Source: Limonium bicolor (taxonomy: Eukaryota; Streptophyta; Magnoliopsida; Caryophyllales; Plumbaginaceae). From it: a stretch of DNA of 64,000 bases. The DNA lies in the NCBI GenBank assembly GCA_023374045.1, contig CM041777.1, positions 88,902,300 to 88,966,299 of the forward strand. The letters run 5' to 3'. This document shows, piece after piece, positions 1 to 11,287 of the stretch. Both the position numbers and the translations under genes were made by a program. The notes beneath the pieces are model-generated. The model saw only the letters and a list, made by a program, of their open reading frames with translations. It had not been told where the DNA came from and did no database searches. Every line of letters begins with the position of its first letter. The first letter of the stretch is position 1.

Positions 1-1406
1 GGTTGTGACACCAGGAGACGTTTGGAAGTACGTACAACGGTGAACGGTATGATTTCTTCATGCCCTGTATCCTAATCTGGTTACCCCGATCTGTGTGCTT
101 ATTTGATCACCTAATAAGATAAATGCATGAATCGGACTATATTGCACCTACTTGTGCTGTTACTTTGTTCTTGATATTTGTCTTGAACAATAGTTTGTAT
201 AATTCATGAAACATATGAATGATGATGAAGTGTATGATACTTGTAGTGTACTTGTATATTGTAATGTATTTGTATGCAAGTGTATATGGGTATTGTGTTA
301 TTGTGGCTTGGATGTTGACTTGTACTAATTCCTAACTATCTAACTCCTAACTTAAGTGAGTAAATTGGAATGAGTACAAGTCCGATATAGCTTCGGCCAC
401 GCGTGAGGATGCGGAGTCACAAGAGGTTGGCTGCAAATCCTGACTCTTAAACTGGTCCGCGGCCCAAATCCCTTAAATGGGTAGCATCCCAAATTAGTGA
501 GTCAAGTAAATCCCGGAGGTGGGACGGTGTAGTCCCCAGGCCGGAGGTCCGACGACTTGATAAGAGTAAGAGTAAGAGTAAGTAGTAGGATCCGTAAGTA
601 AGTATGAGTATGAGTATGTACGTGTATGAAGAAGTAACGAGAGTAAAAGAGTAATCTCCACCCGATTAACCCGGGTGGACCAATGAAGCTAACAAGAATT
701 GTATATTGTGTATGTAATGAGTATGTGTAATTCGGAAGAGAGGTAAGTATGTATTGGTTGGTTTATATTGTATCCTTGTATGAACTGAATTGTATGTATG
801 TATGTTGTGTAAGTATGATTGTACTGTGTGTGTAAGAGCATGTATGCATGTATGCTTGTATGAAATGAACCGCATGTATTCGACCAAGTGGTCGGCGTAC
901 CCTCACTAGTACGCGGGGTATGCGGTTATCATGCTCGGCGAAAGCTGACCCCTTCGGGGGACATTTTTTTAGTGTGCAGGTACCCGAAACGAATATGGTC
1001 AAGGAAGAGACGACGGAGGCACACCTGGTATTTGGAAGTAAGTAGCGTGTGAGGAACGGGTAGTAAGTAGTCTCTTAGTGAGTATGCATGAACTTTGAAG
1101 AGATAGTACATTGTATAAGGATCTTAGTAAACTCGGTATGTAGATTATACTGTATTGTACTTGGAGTACTGTATTGAATGAAGATTGTAGTGGTATTTGG
1201 TAAACGGAGAACGTATTGTAGACTTGTAGTACTCGGGATTCCGGTCCATCAGACCGATGTTGTATGTAGAAGTAGTAGCCTTGTTAGTCACGTGGGTGAC
1301 TAACGGCATTGTATCACCCATTGTATGTAAGCATATATCCGCTGCGTGTATCTTATATGTAAGGAAATTGGACGGTAAGCACTGTATTAATGGTAGGGGT
1401 GTTACA
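1..1406 (+). mobile_element. 3' part of a Ty3/gypsy (chromovirus-like) LTR
   Basis: This is non-coding sequence with the look of a long Ty3/gypsy LTR. It ends in GGTAGGGGTGTTACA at 1392-1406, a usual 3' terminus of plant chromovirus LTRs. The block near 870-950 (a 'gaccaagtggtcg' motif followed by a 'gcggttatcatgctcggcg' motif) resembles the reverse strand of the LTR at 39090-39160, so the two are probably related LTRs in opposite orientation. The segment 555-880 is rich in GAGTAA and TATG short repeats. The LTR abuts a copia gag on the other strand and appears to interrupt it. The left end lies outside the window, so it cannot be told whether this is a solo LTR or part of a full element. The short reading frames here are not convincing genes. 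Confidence 0.55.
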
Positions 1407-2461
1407 CTCAAAGATGGCAGAGGTTTACATAGTAAACACCTCTTCTTTCTCTTGACTTTCCTTTCAGTTATCCTTCTTCTTTATGCAGTACTCGGGATTG
1501 ATGCCATCATCTTCATGAGCAACTGTCGTTCTGCAAAACTGAGTTTCCTCCTCTGCTTCTGAGTCTGTAACTTAGATGGCATATCCCCATGCAGCTGCCA
1601 CTGTGTTTATGTGTTTCTTAACCTTCATCTAAGAATTTTCTTCTGGTGGAGGGGACAATCCTTGATAATATGACCAGGCTTGTTACACTTAAAACATATA
1701 ATTTGTCCCTTCTTTGACTTACATTGTTGGTTTGACGTTTGTCGTCTACCACACAACCTCTGAATTCTGATTATAATCTCACTAGTTTCCTTATCTACGT
1801 CAAAATCCTAATCTTCTGATTTTGTGGTAGTTTCACATACGTTTAGGGCCAGATCCTCAGTTTGAATAGCAATTTCACCTTTCATCTTCCCTTCATAGAC
1901 CATGAGTTCAGAACTGAGTTCTTCTAGTGACATCTCTGAAATATCTTGTGTAACTGTCAAGGCATCTCTCTTTAATAACATCGTTTGAGAGTGTTACACC
2001 TACAACTTTAGATCTCCGAGAATTTTCTCAAACCTTTCCAACGTCTGGGTAATAGACTCACCTGGTTGCATCTTGAAGTTGTCTAACTGTCTCGTAAATT
2101 GCTTGCTTTTTGCCTTTCTTATGGAATCAGTTCTTGCATAGGCAATTTTTAGAAAATCTCATACCTCCTTAGCCGTGCGCAATCCCAGTACCTTCTATTG
2201 ATCCGAGTATAATAGAGATTACATGATGACTGTACAAGCTTGTTTGTTTTTGCTGGTCATCTTGTTATCATTTTTGTACCAGCTGGCCCTTGGCTTTTCT
2301 TTAGAGACTCCATTTTCTTTGATTTTAGGCTTAAGATCTCCATCGGTCACCACATCCCATAATTGCAAGTCGATCGAGATCAACTGGTCTTTCATCTGCT
2401 CACACCAACTAGTGTAGTTGAATTTCATGAGCTTGGGAGGTTTGACATAGTATGAATTCAT
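1407..2461 (-). pseudogene. Ty1/copia gag polyprotein remnant
   Basis: Read on the minus strand from ATG at 2461, the first 80 residues begin MNSYYVKPPKLMKFNYTSW, the usual start of copia-type gag (the UBN2/DUF4219 family), followed by a WDVV motif. Going to lower coordinates, shifted frames still encode recognisable gag segments: a RTDSIRKAKSKQF-like stretch, a RFEKILGDLK-like stretch, and a CCHC zinc knuckle C-x2-C-x4-H-x4-C (reads CFKCNKPGHIIKDC) near 1660-1700 that would bind the element's RNA. Frame changes and stops make it non-functional. No protease, integrase or reverse transcriptase follows, because the LTR ending at 1406 cuts it off. Family assignment is firm; the exact frameshift positions are not. 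Confidence 0.8.
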
Positions 2462-3140
2462 CTTCGATCTCCCCTGAAGGTTTCTCTTCTATCGATCGTA
2501 CTTCCTGAGTCAGTTACTCACAAAGAACTTAGAAGCAGAGTCACAGACTCACAAAGAACTAGATAGAGGAGAGAACAATACTTAGATGATTTCACGTGAA
2601 AATTCACTTCTCACTAACACGTATTAAAATCAATACACCCTCACACTCATAGAGAATAGTCTCTTTATTGAGTAAACACGCAATTCATCAAAGTTCCTAA
2701 AAACCCTAATCGAATTACAGTTCTAGAGATTCTTCTCTAACCACACGAGTTAATCCTCTCATTTCGCTCTCTAAAACCTTAATCTGATCTTAACCTACTG
2801 TCCATTATTTATAAGCATTGCTTTACATTTGCATATCTAAGATATTATCTCTAGAGATAAAAATCCTCTAATGATAAAATTGTAAAAACAACTAAGATAT
2901 CAAAGAAACGATAGATAAAAAAGGAACAAGATTTTCTCTAAACGAATCCTATATAAAATCATGCTAGACTTAATGTTTTAAGGCGGTTTAATTCAAGCGA
3001 GATCTTTGATCTACCATCCAACTTCCTTGGTCAGTTCAAGACTCAGACTTCTGTATCTACGACTCAGTCTCATTATTGTGACTGAGTTTGATCAATCAAA
3101 ACTTTTGCATTGACAATACAACATTGAACAACCTTTATAA
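2462..3140 (-). mobile_element. copia leader and probable 5' LTR segment
   Basis: On the minus strand this lies directly upstream of the copia gag ATG. It contains AT-rich leader sequence without long reading frames, and TGTTGTATTGTCAATGC near 3108-3124 is a plausible LTR start. The LTR boundaries and a primer-binding site could not be fixed. The assignment rests mainly on position relative to gag. Confidence 0.4.
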
Positions 3141-3645
3141 TAACATATATAAGTTTTACATCAATCTGAACAATCAACAAATTTACTTGAAAACCATTTG
3201 AACTTAAATGAACGGTTGTACAATGTTCATCGTACAATCAGTTGTACAATAGTATTTGCCACAATCACCAATTGATTTTTTTTATATATAAATATGGTAC
3301 GCAAACGGATGTATAACATACAGAGGTGTTTTTGTATATGAATGCATGAAAATGTTAAAAGTACATGGTACAGGTAAAGTGGACTTTCTTTTCTAGTTTT
3401 TATGGATTAAAAAAATGAGAATCTACGTTTTTTCTGTCGTTAAAATTAGAATTTCTTTTTAAAAATGTTAGTGTCTGTAAAACTTAGTTTTTTGTTATAA
3501 AAATAGACATGTTTTATATTATAATTGAATAATGAAATTCTTTTTTAAAAAAAATTAATTTTAATAATGGGAGAGACTAATTTTTATTTAATGTCTTATT
3601 ACTATTTTTAAAATAGACTATAGATCGGTGACTGACTTAAGTAAT
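3141..3645. other. AT-rich stretch, nothing recognised
   Basis: About 500 bp of AT-rich DNA. 3205-3250 carries three near copies of a GTTGTACAAT motif. No coding frame, terminal repeat or RNA gene was recognised. Confidence 0.5.
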
Positions 3646-3960
3646 AATAAAATGACTGCATGACCATTTTTGGCGCCTGATTTTTGGCGATTTTAGTTAG
3701 TTTTCGGTTTTTAGTCAATTTTTGGTGGTGTTAGACAATTTTCGGTGGTTTTAAAGAAACAACCGCTGAAATGGGGTTTTCAAAAATTGATAAAAGACAT
3801 TTTCGGCGGTTTTTAGAGGAACTGCCAAAAATGGGGTTATTAAAAATTAATAAAGGTCATTTTTGGCGGTTTTTATAGGAACCGCCGAAAAGAAGGTATC
3901 TTTTTGGTGGTGTTTTTCAGCGGTTTTTAAGTAGGAACCGCCGAAATGATATTTTATTAT

Positions 3961-6690
3961 ATCCCCACACACGTCTCTCGCTGTCAATATTCTCTACAAT
4001 ATCGAATGGGGATTAACCAACCCTAAGTGGCGATGGTGACAACACGATTTGGGAACATGCTCCACCCCTCTCTTCGTGTTCTTCTTGTGCCCTCGCATTT
4101 ACAAATTACTGCAGTTTGATTGCTAGCACACCAGATTGAAGAGGCGCACGCGGGGTTAAAATTGGAACCGGTAATACTCAAACTTATCTTTTTTCTCTCT
4201 GGTGATTAACAATAGAAGTTTTTGATCTCCTGTCGCACCTTGTTGAAGCAAACGATAATCACTCACGAGTATTTCGCAACCCTAGCTGGCACGATTAAGG
4301 AGCATATATGCAACCCTAACTGGCGCACCTTGTGATTTATGTTGCATCTTGTGATTTTTATCGCACCTTGGCAACCTTAACTACTCCTTACGACAATAGA
4401 AGTTTTTTATTTCTGACGCACCTTATGAAGCAAACTCATGGTAATTTTGCAACCCTAACGGGCGAATTAAGGAACATACATGCTCTGCCCTTCTCTTCAT
4501 ATTTTGATTGTGTATGTTTTCTCATATTTTAATCACTGGAACCGTTTTGATTTCTATCACCCCTTATGAAGCAAACTCACGGTAATTTGCAACCCAAATT
4601 GGCGATTCAGGAACATACATGCTCTGTCCTTCTCTTCGTATTATTCTTGTGTCTGTTTGCTCTGATTTTACTCCTGATAATTTTGCAAATAATTGGCGAA
4701 CAAGGAACGTGAATGCTCTGCCCATTTCATCATTCTCTTGTTGTATCTCGCCTCTGTAGAGACTGGAACTGCTGCATCACTAGCTCACCATATTGAAGAT
4801 AGTGTTGAAAATCTCTGCTAACAGGAAAATTGTAGGGAAAAACTATATACAAAAAGGATAAAATAATAAACTAATCCTACAACTCTACTACGGGTAGCAA
4901 ATAATTCCTGGTCGGAGTACAACGTTAGCAAATTATGACCGAGAGTATCGAGCCCAAGGGACTTATAGAAAACTAGTCCTAATCCGGTAATTACCTATTC
5001 TATAATAAAAGGGGGGAAAATGAAATATTTCCTAAAACAAAGTAATAATTTGTCCTAGATTTGGGATTAGATCAACCAAGAATCAATATGATCACGTAAT
5101 GAACTTCAAAACTCAAACTTTACCAACCAACTTGAAGGAGCCGGACATCCTGCCGGACACCAGATGCGCGGCACATTCAAAGACGTTGAATGTGCCGAAC
5201 ATAGGAGACCCGGCAGTACACCCGGCACGTTCAATTGTAAAAACCACTCTCTTGCTTCAAAAACGATAACAAGAAACTCATCGTCTATTAACAAATCGAG
5301 CATATGTCATGCCACGAAATGAACAAGGTAATGGGGGAAGATGGGTTAATTCGTAATCTCTTATGCTAACTCCTAAATCATAGAAGAAAACACTAAAGAC
5401 CATTAAATCTTCTCAACCGATCTACTCTTGGGCTTTTCCTCCTTAAGTAGATTTTGAAAGAAGATGACAAAGTGGCCAACACCATTCTCTTGCGAGAAGA
5501 ACAAAGACTTAATGAATGCTTGAATTATTATTGAAGTAATCATATTGTTACAAGGAAGTGATCATACTAACCAAGAACTAACAAGGATTCCTACTTCACC
5601 ATCCACTCAAATAAATAAGAAATACATAAGGGAGAAGGAGATTGGTCATAGCCTTAACCTTGACAAAGATCTTCTCTTCTTCTTCGTGGATGGATCCGTA
5701 GAAATGCCTTGGACACCAACAATGGAATGTGGGCAGAAATGGCGTGTGAATGGAGTGTATAGGTATGTTGAAGTGTAGAGAAATGAATAGGCTCACGACC
5801 TATTTATAGACTTCATTTTCTCCTTGTGCCGGATGTAATGCCGGGTCAGTAGTACCCGACACATAATAAACACGTGCCAACCGTTTAACGGTCGAAACCG
5901 CCAAATTAGAGCGAAACGATGCATTTGCCGGGCAGGGATATTGTCCGGCACCACACCCGGCATCGGTTGAGTCGTCAACGGTCAATAACTGCTATCGTTT
6001 GGTGAATGGTGGCGACTTTTCACTTGTGCCGGATAGGTAATACCCGGCACTATGTCCGGCAGTACTTCCTTTCTGCTCCATACTTGTGCCGTGCAAGATT
6101 CATCCGGCATTACGTCCGGAATTGCTTGGTCAGAAGCTATTCCTTGTATAAAAAACATAAAAACATAAGCTTGAATATATATAATAAACTTTATGTATAA
6201 TATAACACAAATACTAATTATTCTAACCTTAATTTGGCTAATAATCTTATAATTATACCTACTAAAATATGATAAGTCTGAGGCTTATCAATGTTCATAA
6301 ACTGTAATATGTAATGTACTCGAACTTAACTATCTATTAACTCACGGTAGTTTTACAACCCTAACTGGTGAACAAGGAACAAGAATGCTCTGCCCATCTC
6401 ATCATTCTCTTATTGTGTCTCACCTCTGCTGAGACTAGAACTGTTGCATCACTAGCTCACCAGATTGAAGACGGTGTTGAAAATGTTCATAAACCGGAAC
6501 CGGTAATATAATGAGCTTAATTATCTATTAAGTACTCTCGGTAGTTTTGCAACCCTAACTGGTGAACAAGGAACATGAATGCTCTCTGCCCATATCATCA
6601 TTCTCTTATTGTGTCTCACCTGTGTATAGATTGGAACTGCTGCATCACTCGCACAACAGATTGAAGACGAGAATTATTAATTTCATTTAT
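3961..6690 (+). repeat. repeated ~150-190 bp leader-like unit inside the CACTA element
   Basis: A unit with the order 'ctcacggtaattttgc', 'aaccctaactggcga', 'aaggaacatacatgctctg', 'ccatctcatcattctct', 'actggaactgctgcatcac', 'cagattgaag' recurs, complete or partial, starting near 3961, 4253, 4429, 4574, 4672, 6340 and 6533. The array is split by the LTR-like insertion at 4816-6290. The units resemble a transcribed leader or captured exon more than a satellite, because their 3' halves vary, but no conserved reading frame was found. Confidence 0.6.
4816..6290 (-). mobile_element. solo-LTR-like insertion with CCGGCA repeats
   Basis: The segment interrupts the leader-like repeat: the text before 4813 and after 6290 continues one unit (compare 6470-6500). 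On the minus strand it starts TGATAAGCCTCAGACTTATC and ends CCTGTTAGCA, giving TG..CA ends. A TATAAATAGG box lies near 5800-5812 on the minus strand, as expected in an LTR. Two clusters (5140-5230 and 5825-6120) hold over a dozen TGCCGG/CCGGCA motifs. No 5-bp target duplication could be matched, so the ends may be off by a few bases. There is no coding capacity. Confidence 0.5.
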
Positions 6691-7249
6691 CATCGGTAAT
6701 ATACTCAAAGTTATCTATTCACTCATGATAATTTTGGACCCTCAACTTATCTATTCACTCATGTTGTTTGAAATGATGTAGTTACTTAACACATTTTTTA
6801 ATGGTTGCATGTCCATGTGACCATTTGAAGTGTGGATGTTTGTTTTGTTTTTGAAAATGTGAAGTGTTAGTGTTTGCCGATTATGTATAATGTCTTTGAT
6901 TTGTATGTCCTTGGTAATAGTTTGGAATGGAGAGGGATGGAGAGATCTTGTGAGATGTGTTGCTGAGATAAATGTGGGAATCAAACTAAAACATTTTTTT
7001 TAAAGACACTATTTTCGGGGGTTGTAAAGGAAAGAATCGAGGAAAAAGCCCTGTCATTTCAGGTTTCATTCAGCTCTTTTTCAGCAGTTTCAAAACCGCC
7101 TAAAAAAACTTCTAACCTCTTACTCGGCGGTGTTATTTTTGGCGGTTTGAATTTAGCCCAAAAAAACCGCAGAAAATGATATGTTTTGTACTAGTGAAGC
7201 TTGACTACAAACCAAGTGAGAACTTCAAAATAGTACATTAAATATTTTT

Positions 7250-7794
7250 GGAAAAATTACATCCCCCACTCATGAAGTTTGGCGAAATTACACACCCACC
7301 CACGTGGTTTCAAAAATTACTTTTCCCACCCATGTGGTTTCCCCTTTTTTACATCCGGCAACTTTTCTATTTTTTGTTCAACTTAAAAGATGCTTAAATG
7401 GTGTCCAAAGTTGATGAAACATTACACGCACGATGCTAAAGTGCTATATTTTGGTCCGGCATGAAATCCAAAATTTTTTAAGCTCATATGTGATCTGAGG
7501 GCCCCAATAAAACATCTGACAAGTGAATGTGTGTTCATTGGGTCCCACATGTCACATGTAAGCTTAAAAATTTTGAATTTGGCATTGGACCAAAATATAA
7601 CACTTTAGCATCATTCATGTAAAGTTTCATCAAATTTGGACAACATTTAAGCATCTCCTAAGTTGAATGAGAATATAAAAGTTGTCGGATGTAAAAAAGG
7701 GGAAACCACATGGGTGGGGAAAGTAATTTTTGAAACCTCATGGGTGGGGTGTGTAATTTCGCCAAACGTCATGGGTGGATGATGTAATTTTCCC
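7250..7794. mobile_element. foldback MITE 1 (Mutator-like), copy 1
   Basis: The whole 545 bp is one long imperfect palindrome: GGAAAAATTACATC at the left is matched by GATGTAATTTTCCC at the right, and the arms run almost to the centre near 7515. Flanks AATATTTTT and AATTTTTTT look like a 9-bp target duplication with one mismatch, which fits a Mutator-like MITE. A transcript would fold into a single hairpin. There is no protein. Confidence 0.75.
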
Positions 7795-7808
7795 AATTTT
7801 TTTTATAA

Positions 7809-8346
7809 GGGAAAAACTATATGTCCTGCCCATGACGTTTGGCGAAATTACACTCCACCCATGAGGTTTCAAAAATTACTTTCCCTACCCACGTGGTTTC
7901 CCCCATTTTACATCCAATAACTTTTCTATTTTTTTTTCAATTTAAAAGATGCTTAAACGTTGTTCGAAATTGATGAAATTTTACATGGACAATGCTAAAG
8001 TGTTATATTTTGATTCAGTGACAAATCTAAAGTTTTTAAAGCTCAAATGTGACATGTGGAACCCAATAAAAATGTGCTCACATGTCAATGTTTCATTGGG
8101 TCCCACGGGTCACATGTGAGCTTAAATATTTGACATATGATCAAAATATAACACTTTAGCACCATCCATATAGAGTGTCATCAATTCCGGATAACGTTTA
8201 AGCATCTTTTAAATTGAACAAAAATTAGAAAAGTTACTAGATGTAAAATGAGGGAAACCACACTGGTAGGGAAAGTAATTTTTTAAACCTCGTGGGAGGA
8301 GTGTGTAATTTCATCAAACTTTATAGGTGGGGCATGTACTTTTCCC
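7809..8346. mobile_element. foldback MITE 2 (Mutator-like), copy 1
   Basis: A second, related long palindrome: GGGAAAAACTATATG at the left, CATGTACTTTTCCC at the right, centre near 8085. It is flanked on both sides by a perfect 10-bp TTTTTTATAA, the size expected of Mutator-like target duplications. It sits only 14 bp from foldback 1 and shares internal motifs with it, such as GGTCCCAC, CACATGTGAGCTT and TATAACACTTTAGCA. Confidence 0.78.
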
Positions 8347-8394
8347 TTTTTTATAAAGATTATTGATTACGTAACCTCAAAGACATTAAAACAA

Positions 8395-9288
8395 TTTAGG
8401 GGATGCTTACATGGGTGGGGCATGTACTTTTCCCCCACGTGGTTTTATAAATTAATTCCTTACCCATGACGTTTACATCTGGTTACCTTCGGTCAAAATT
8501 GGTTTTCTCTAATTTTCATTCAATTTAAGGGATGCTTAAATGTTGTCCGAAGTTGATTAACTTCACATGGACTGCGTCAAAGTGTTATTTTTCAGACCTA
8601 TAATGCCAATTTTTATAAGCTCACATGTGACATGTGCAACCCAATGAAAACAAGTTCAGAGTAAACATTTTCTTTTTGTTTCTGGTGCAAGTTGGTTTTC
8701 TCTAATTTTTGATATTTAGGAGAAGCTTAAACGTTGTCTGTAGTTGACGAAACTTTACATGGACAATGTAAAGTGTTATTTTTTGGATCTATGCAAAATC
8801 GCAAGTTTTGTAAGCTCACATGTGATCCGTGAGACCCAATGAAAATATGCATGTTCAAAGTACGCTTTTGGCAAACCTTACGCTGAACATGCATGTTTTC
8901 ATTGGGTCTCACAGGTTAAATGTGAACTCACAAAACTTGGGATTTGACATAGGTCCAAAAAATAACAATTTAACATCGTCCATGGAAAGTTTCATAACTA
9001 CGAACAACGTTTGAGCATCTCCTCAATTGAATGAAAATTAAAGAAAACCAACTTACAGTAGCCACGACACAAAAAAACTTACTCTGAACATGAATTTATT
9101 GGATCGCATGCCACATGTAAGCTTATATGACATAGGTCAAAAAATAACACTTTAGCACCGTCTATGTAAAGTTTAATCAACATTTAAACATCTCATAAAT
9201 TGAACAAAAGTTAGAGAAACCAGTTCTAACGAAAGGTGCAAGATGTAATTTCGCTAAACGTCAAAAGGGGAAGGTGTAATTTTTCCTT
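8395..9288. mobile_element. foldback MITE 3, nested palindromes, copy 1
   Basis: An outer foldback (left arm ~8430-8655, right arm ~9095-9288) encloses an inner one whose arms start at TTCAGAGTAA (8656) and end at TTACTCTGAA (near 9090). The innermost loop carries AACATGCATGTTTTCATTGG and its complement. The two 61-residue reading frames here, on opposite strands and both starting MRPNENMHVQ, are mirror images created by the palindrome and are not genes. Confidence 0.65.
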
Positions 9289-9831
9289 AAAATTAAGTGT
9301 TTTACTTAAGATGATCTTGTTTTCTCAAGGAAAATGTTCAAGATATTTCAAAATTTTATATGGTTTTTGCAATCTCTTTTTATTCATGTAGTTATATAAA
9401 AATATAATTAATTGTTTAGTCAATACAATAATAAATAGTGATTAATTTTTATAACATATGCTTAAAATATAAATTTACAATCACTAATTTTCTTAGTATT
9501 CAAATAATATATAGTAATAAAAAACAAAATTTAACGAGGATCTCAAGGTGATTTTTGGTACTATAGTTAAAAATAAAAATAGAGGTCCATTTTTGCAAGT
9601 TAATTATAAAATAGACTTTGACAACTTAGTTAAATTGAAAGTTCAACCATGTTTGCATTTAAAATATTAATTATGAGAACAATTACAAGTAATTAACAAT
9701 TTAATTGAAAATTAGACTTTGATTATTTAAGTAAAATCTATAGTATATCTATTTTTACCTCAAAAAATAGACATTGACATCTGAATGAAAAATGAACATA
9801 CAAGAAATTATATTGTAAAAGACAAAATAAA
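9289..9831. other. AT-rich spacer, nothing recognised
   Basis: Low-complexity AT-rich DNA between two foldback elements. It is conserved at 37765-38308 in copy 2. No coding frame or terminal repeats were seen. Confidence 0.5.
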
Positions 9832-10340
9832 GGGAAAATCACATTATGCCACTAAAATGTTTCATAATTCACCATATACACCTTTTTTGAAACTTGTCCC
9901 TCATATGCCACGAAAATGTTTCAAAATTCACAAGATATCACGATTCGGTAATCGATGTTGACTGTGCTTTGGGAAATGATCATTTGTACCCCTGACAGTT
10001 TAATTTTTTTTTTACTTTTTTAAGTTAGTGGTTATTATAGCGGTTATTTTTTTATTTTTTAAAGTTTACATTATGCCCTTGATTTTACAAAAAGTTCACA
10101 AAATACCATTGTTTATACAAAAAAGTTCACGATAGGCCCATTTTTTTTTTTACGAATGGTTGTGAAGTATACCTCTGCTTTTACAAAAACTTCACAATAT
10201 GGCCCTACTTTTATAAAAACCTCACAATATGCCCCTACTTTTATAAAAACTACACAATGTGCTCCTATTTTTCTTCTAAGTGGTTGCAACGGCTATTTTT
10301 CTGTTCAAACGACTAGTTTGACGTCAACAACCCTTTTTTT

Positions 10341-10403
10341 CCTATATAAGTACCCTCTTGTTATATAAACATAACACAAACTTCATACTAAATCCATAAC
10401 CAT
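10341..10403 (+). promoter_or_regulatory. inward TATA box and start codon, left arm of GRF foldback
   Basis: CTATATAAG at 10342-10350 is followed at a normal distance by a likely start region (~10370-10385) and ATG at 10401. The right arm carries the same arrangement on the minus strand: CTATATAAGC near 10780, ATG at 10727. If both work, transcription would converge. Function is inferred from sequence only. Confidence 0.45.
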
Positions 10404-10430
10404 GTTTACAACCACAATCAATGAAAAATT

Positions 10431-10727
10431 TCAAACAATCCGTTGCGAATGTGGAACTCCAGCCAATCTCTCTCCCTCACACAAGAACACTTCAGGGGAT
10501 ACTACAACATATGAGCTTATGGTTTCTTTGAAAATGTGTCTTACTTTAGGTTGAGGGTTGTATCGATCTTGCATCATTGTTGCCCGCCAATGAAAAAGAC
10601 CACCAGCCCAACAATTGTAGTATACCTTTCCAATTGAAGTGTTCTTGCGTAAGAGAGTGAGATTGGCTCCATATTTGTAATAGATTGTTTGAAATTTTCC
10701 ATTGATTGTGATTGTAAAGATGACCAT
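10431..10727 (-). CDS. 98-aa GRF zinc-finger-like protein of the foldback element, copy 1 (probably degenerate)
   Basis: The frame begins MVIFTITINGKFQTIYYKYG and continues with a KNTSIGKVYYNCWAGGLFHW segment. The order C-x-C-G ... KNTS-x-GK-x-YY-x-C ... FHW matches the GRF-type zinc finger, a short nucleic-acid-binding fold common in plant repeat-associated proteins. Here the first two cysteines are replaced by Tyr (YYKYG). The mirror-image left arm, read on the plus strand from ATG 10401, keeps them as RCECGTPANLSPSHKNTSG but loses the second half. So each arm preserves a different part of the motif and neither is complete. The copy at 51390-51686 is almost identical, which fits recent duplication rather than selection. 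Function in transposition is unproven. Confidence 0.5.
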   Translation of the reverse strand: MVIFTITINGKFQTIYYKYGANLTLLRKNTSIGKVYYNCWAGGLFHWRATMMQDRYNPQPKVRHIFKETISSYVVVSPEVFLCEGERLAGVPHSQRIV

Positions 10728-11287
10728 GGCTTTAGTATGAAGTTTGTGTTTTGTTTATATAAAAAGAGGGTGCTTATATAGGCAAAAAAGAGTTTTCAAA
10801 ATCAAACAAAACATTTGAACATAAAATTAGCCGTTACAACAACTTAAAAGAAAACATGGCCAGTTGTGAAGTTTTTTGTAAAAACATGGGCATATTGTAA
10901 ACCATTTGTAAAACAGGGGCATATTGTGAACTTTTTTGTAAAAACAGTGGCATTTTATAAATTTTTTATAAAAATAAGGGCATATTGTAAAGTTAAAAAT
11001 AAAAAAACTGTTATAAAAACCATTAACTTAAAAAAAATTAAATTTAAGTGCTAGGGGTAAAATGGTCATTTTCTAGGGCACAGTCAACGTTTGTTACCGA
11101 ATCATGGTAGATTGTGAATTTTGAAACATTTTCGTGACATATGAAGGACAAGTTTCAAAAAAGAGGTATATTGTAAATTATGAAACATTTTAGTGGCATA
11201 TTGTGAATTTTCTTAAAATAAATGACCAACTAAAGCCCGCCCATTTTTTTTACTAAACATAACAAACGACATTCAGGTGGTTTTTAG

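Larger units (their letters stand above)
3646..7196. mobile_element. non-autonomous CACTA (En/Spm-like) element
   Basis: The right end is clear. Read on the minus strand from 7196 it begins CACTAGTACAAAACATATCA, a CACTA terminus, followed by many copies of a sub-terminal GGCGGTTTT/AAAACCGCC motif (7010-7170). The same motif in direct and inverted form crowds 3665-3950, marking the left sub-terminal region. The left CACTA terminus itself is decayed or missing, so the left coordinate is approximate. Between the ends there is no transposase. Instead there are repeats of a leader-like segment and an inserted LTR-like element. A second copy of only the right end lies at 35344-35662 because the segmental duplication starts inside this element. 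Confidence 0.65.
9832..11214. mobile_element. large foldback element with GRF-like reading frame, copy 1
   Basis: The termini are GGGAAAATCACATTATGCC and, inverted, AAGAAAATTCACAATATGCC. Each arm is about 550 bp, and 8 bp of AAAATAAA flanks both sides, so this is a Mutator-like foldback. Each arm holds roughly five to six copies of a ~30-bp repeat (TTTTACAAAAA then TTCACAATATGCC), at 10077-10270 and inverted at 10855-10995. Inside these, each arm carries a CTATATAAG TATA box and an ATG facing the centre. The reading frame is described separately. The allele in copy 2 is split by the 12-kb insertion (38309-38672 plus 50762-52174). Confidence 0.75.

Noticed and set aside
1257..1562. A 101-aa plus-strand frame
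   Set aside because: It crosses the junction between the LTR end (1406) and the antisense copia gag, so it is a chance fusion.
8727..9014. Two overlapping 61-aa frames on opposite strands, both starting MRPNENMHVQ
   Set aside because: They are mirror images created by the palindromic MITE, repeated at 37193-37480. No codon-level sign of selection and no known domain.
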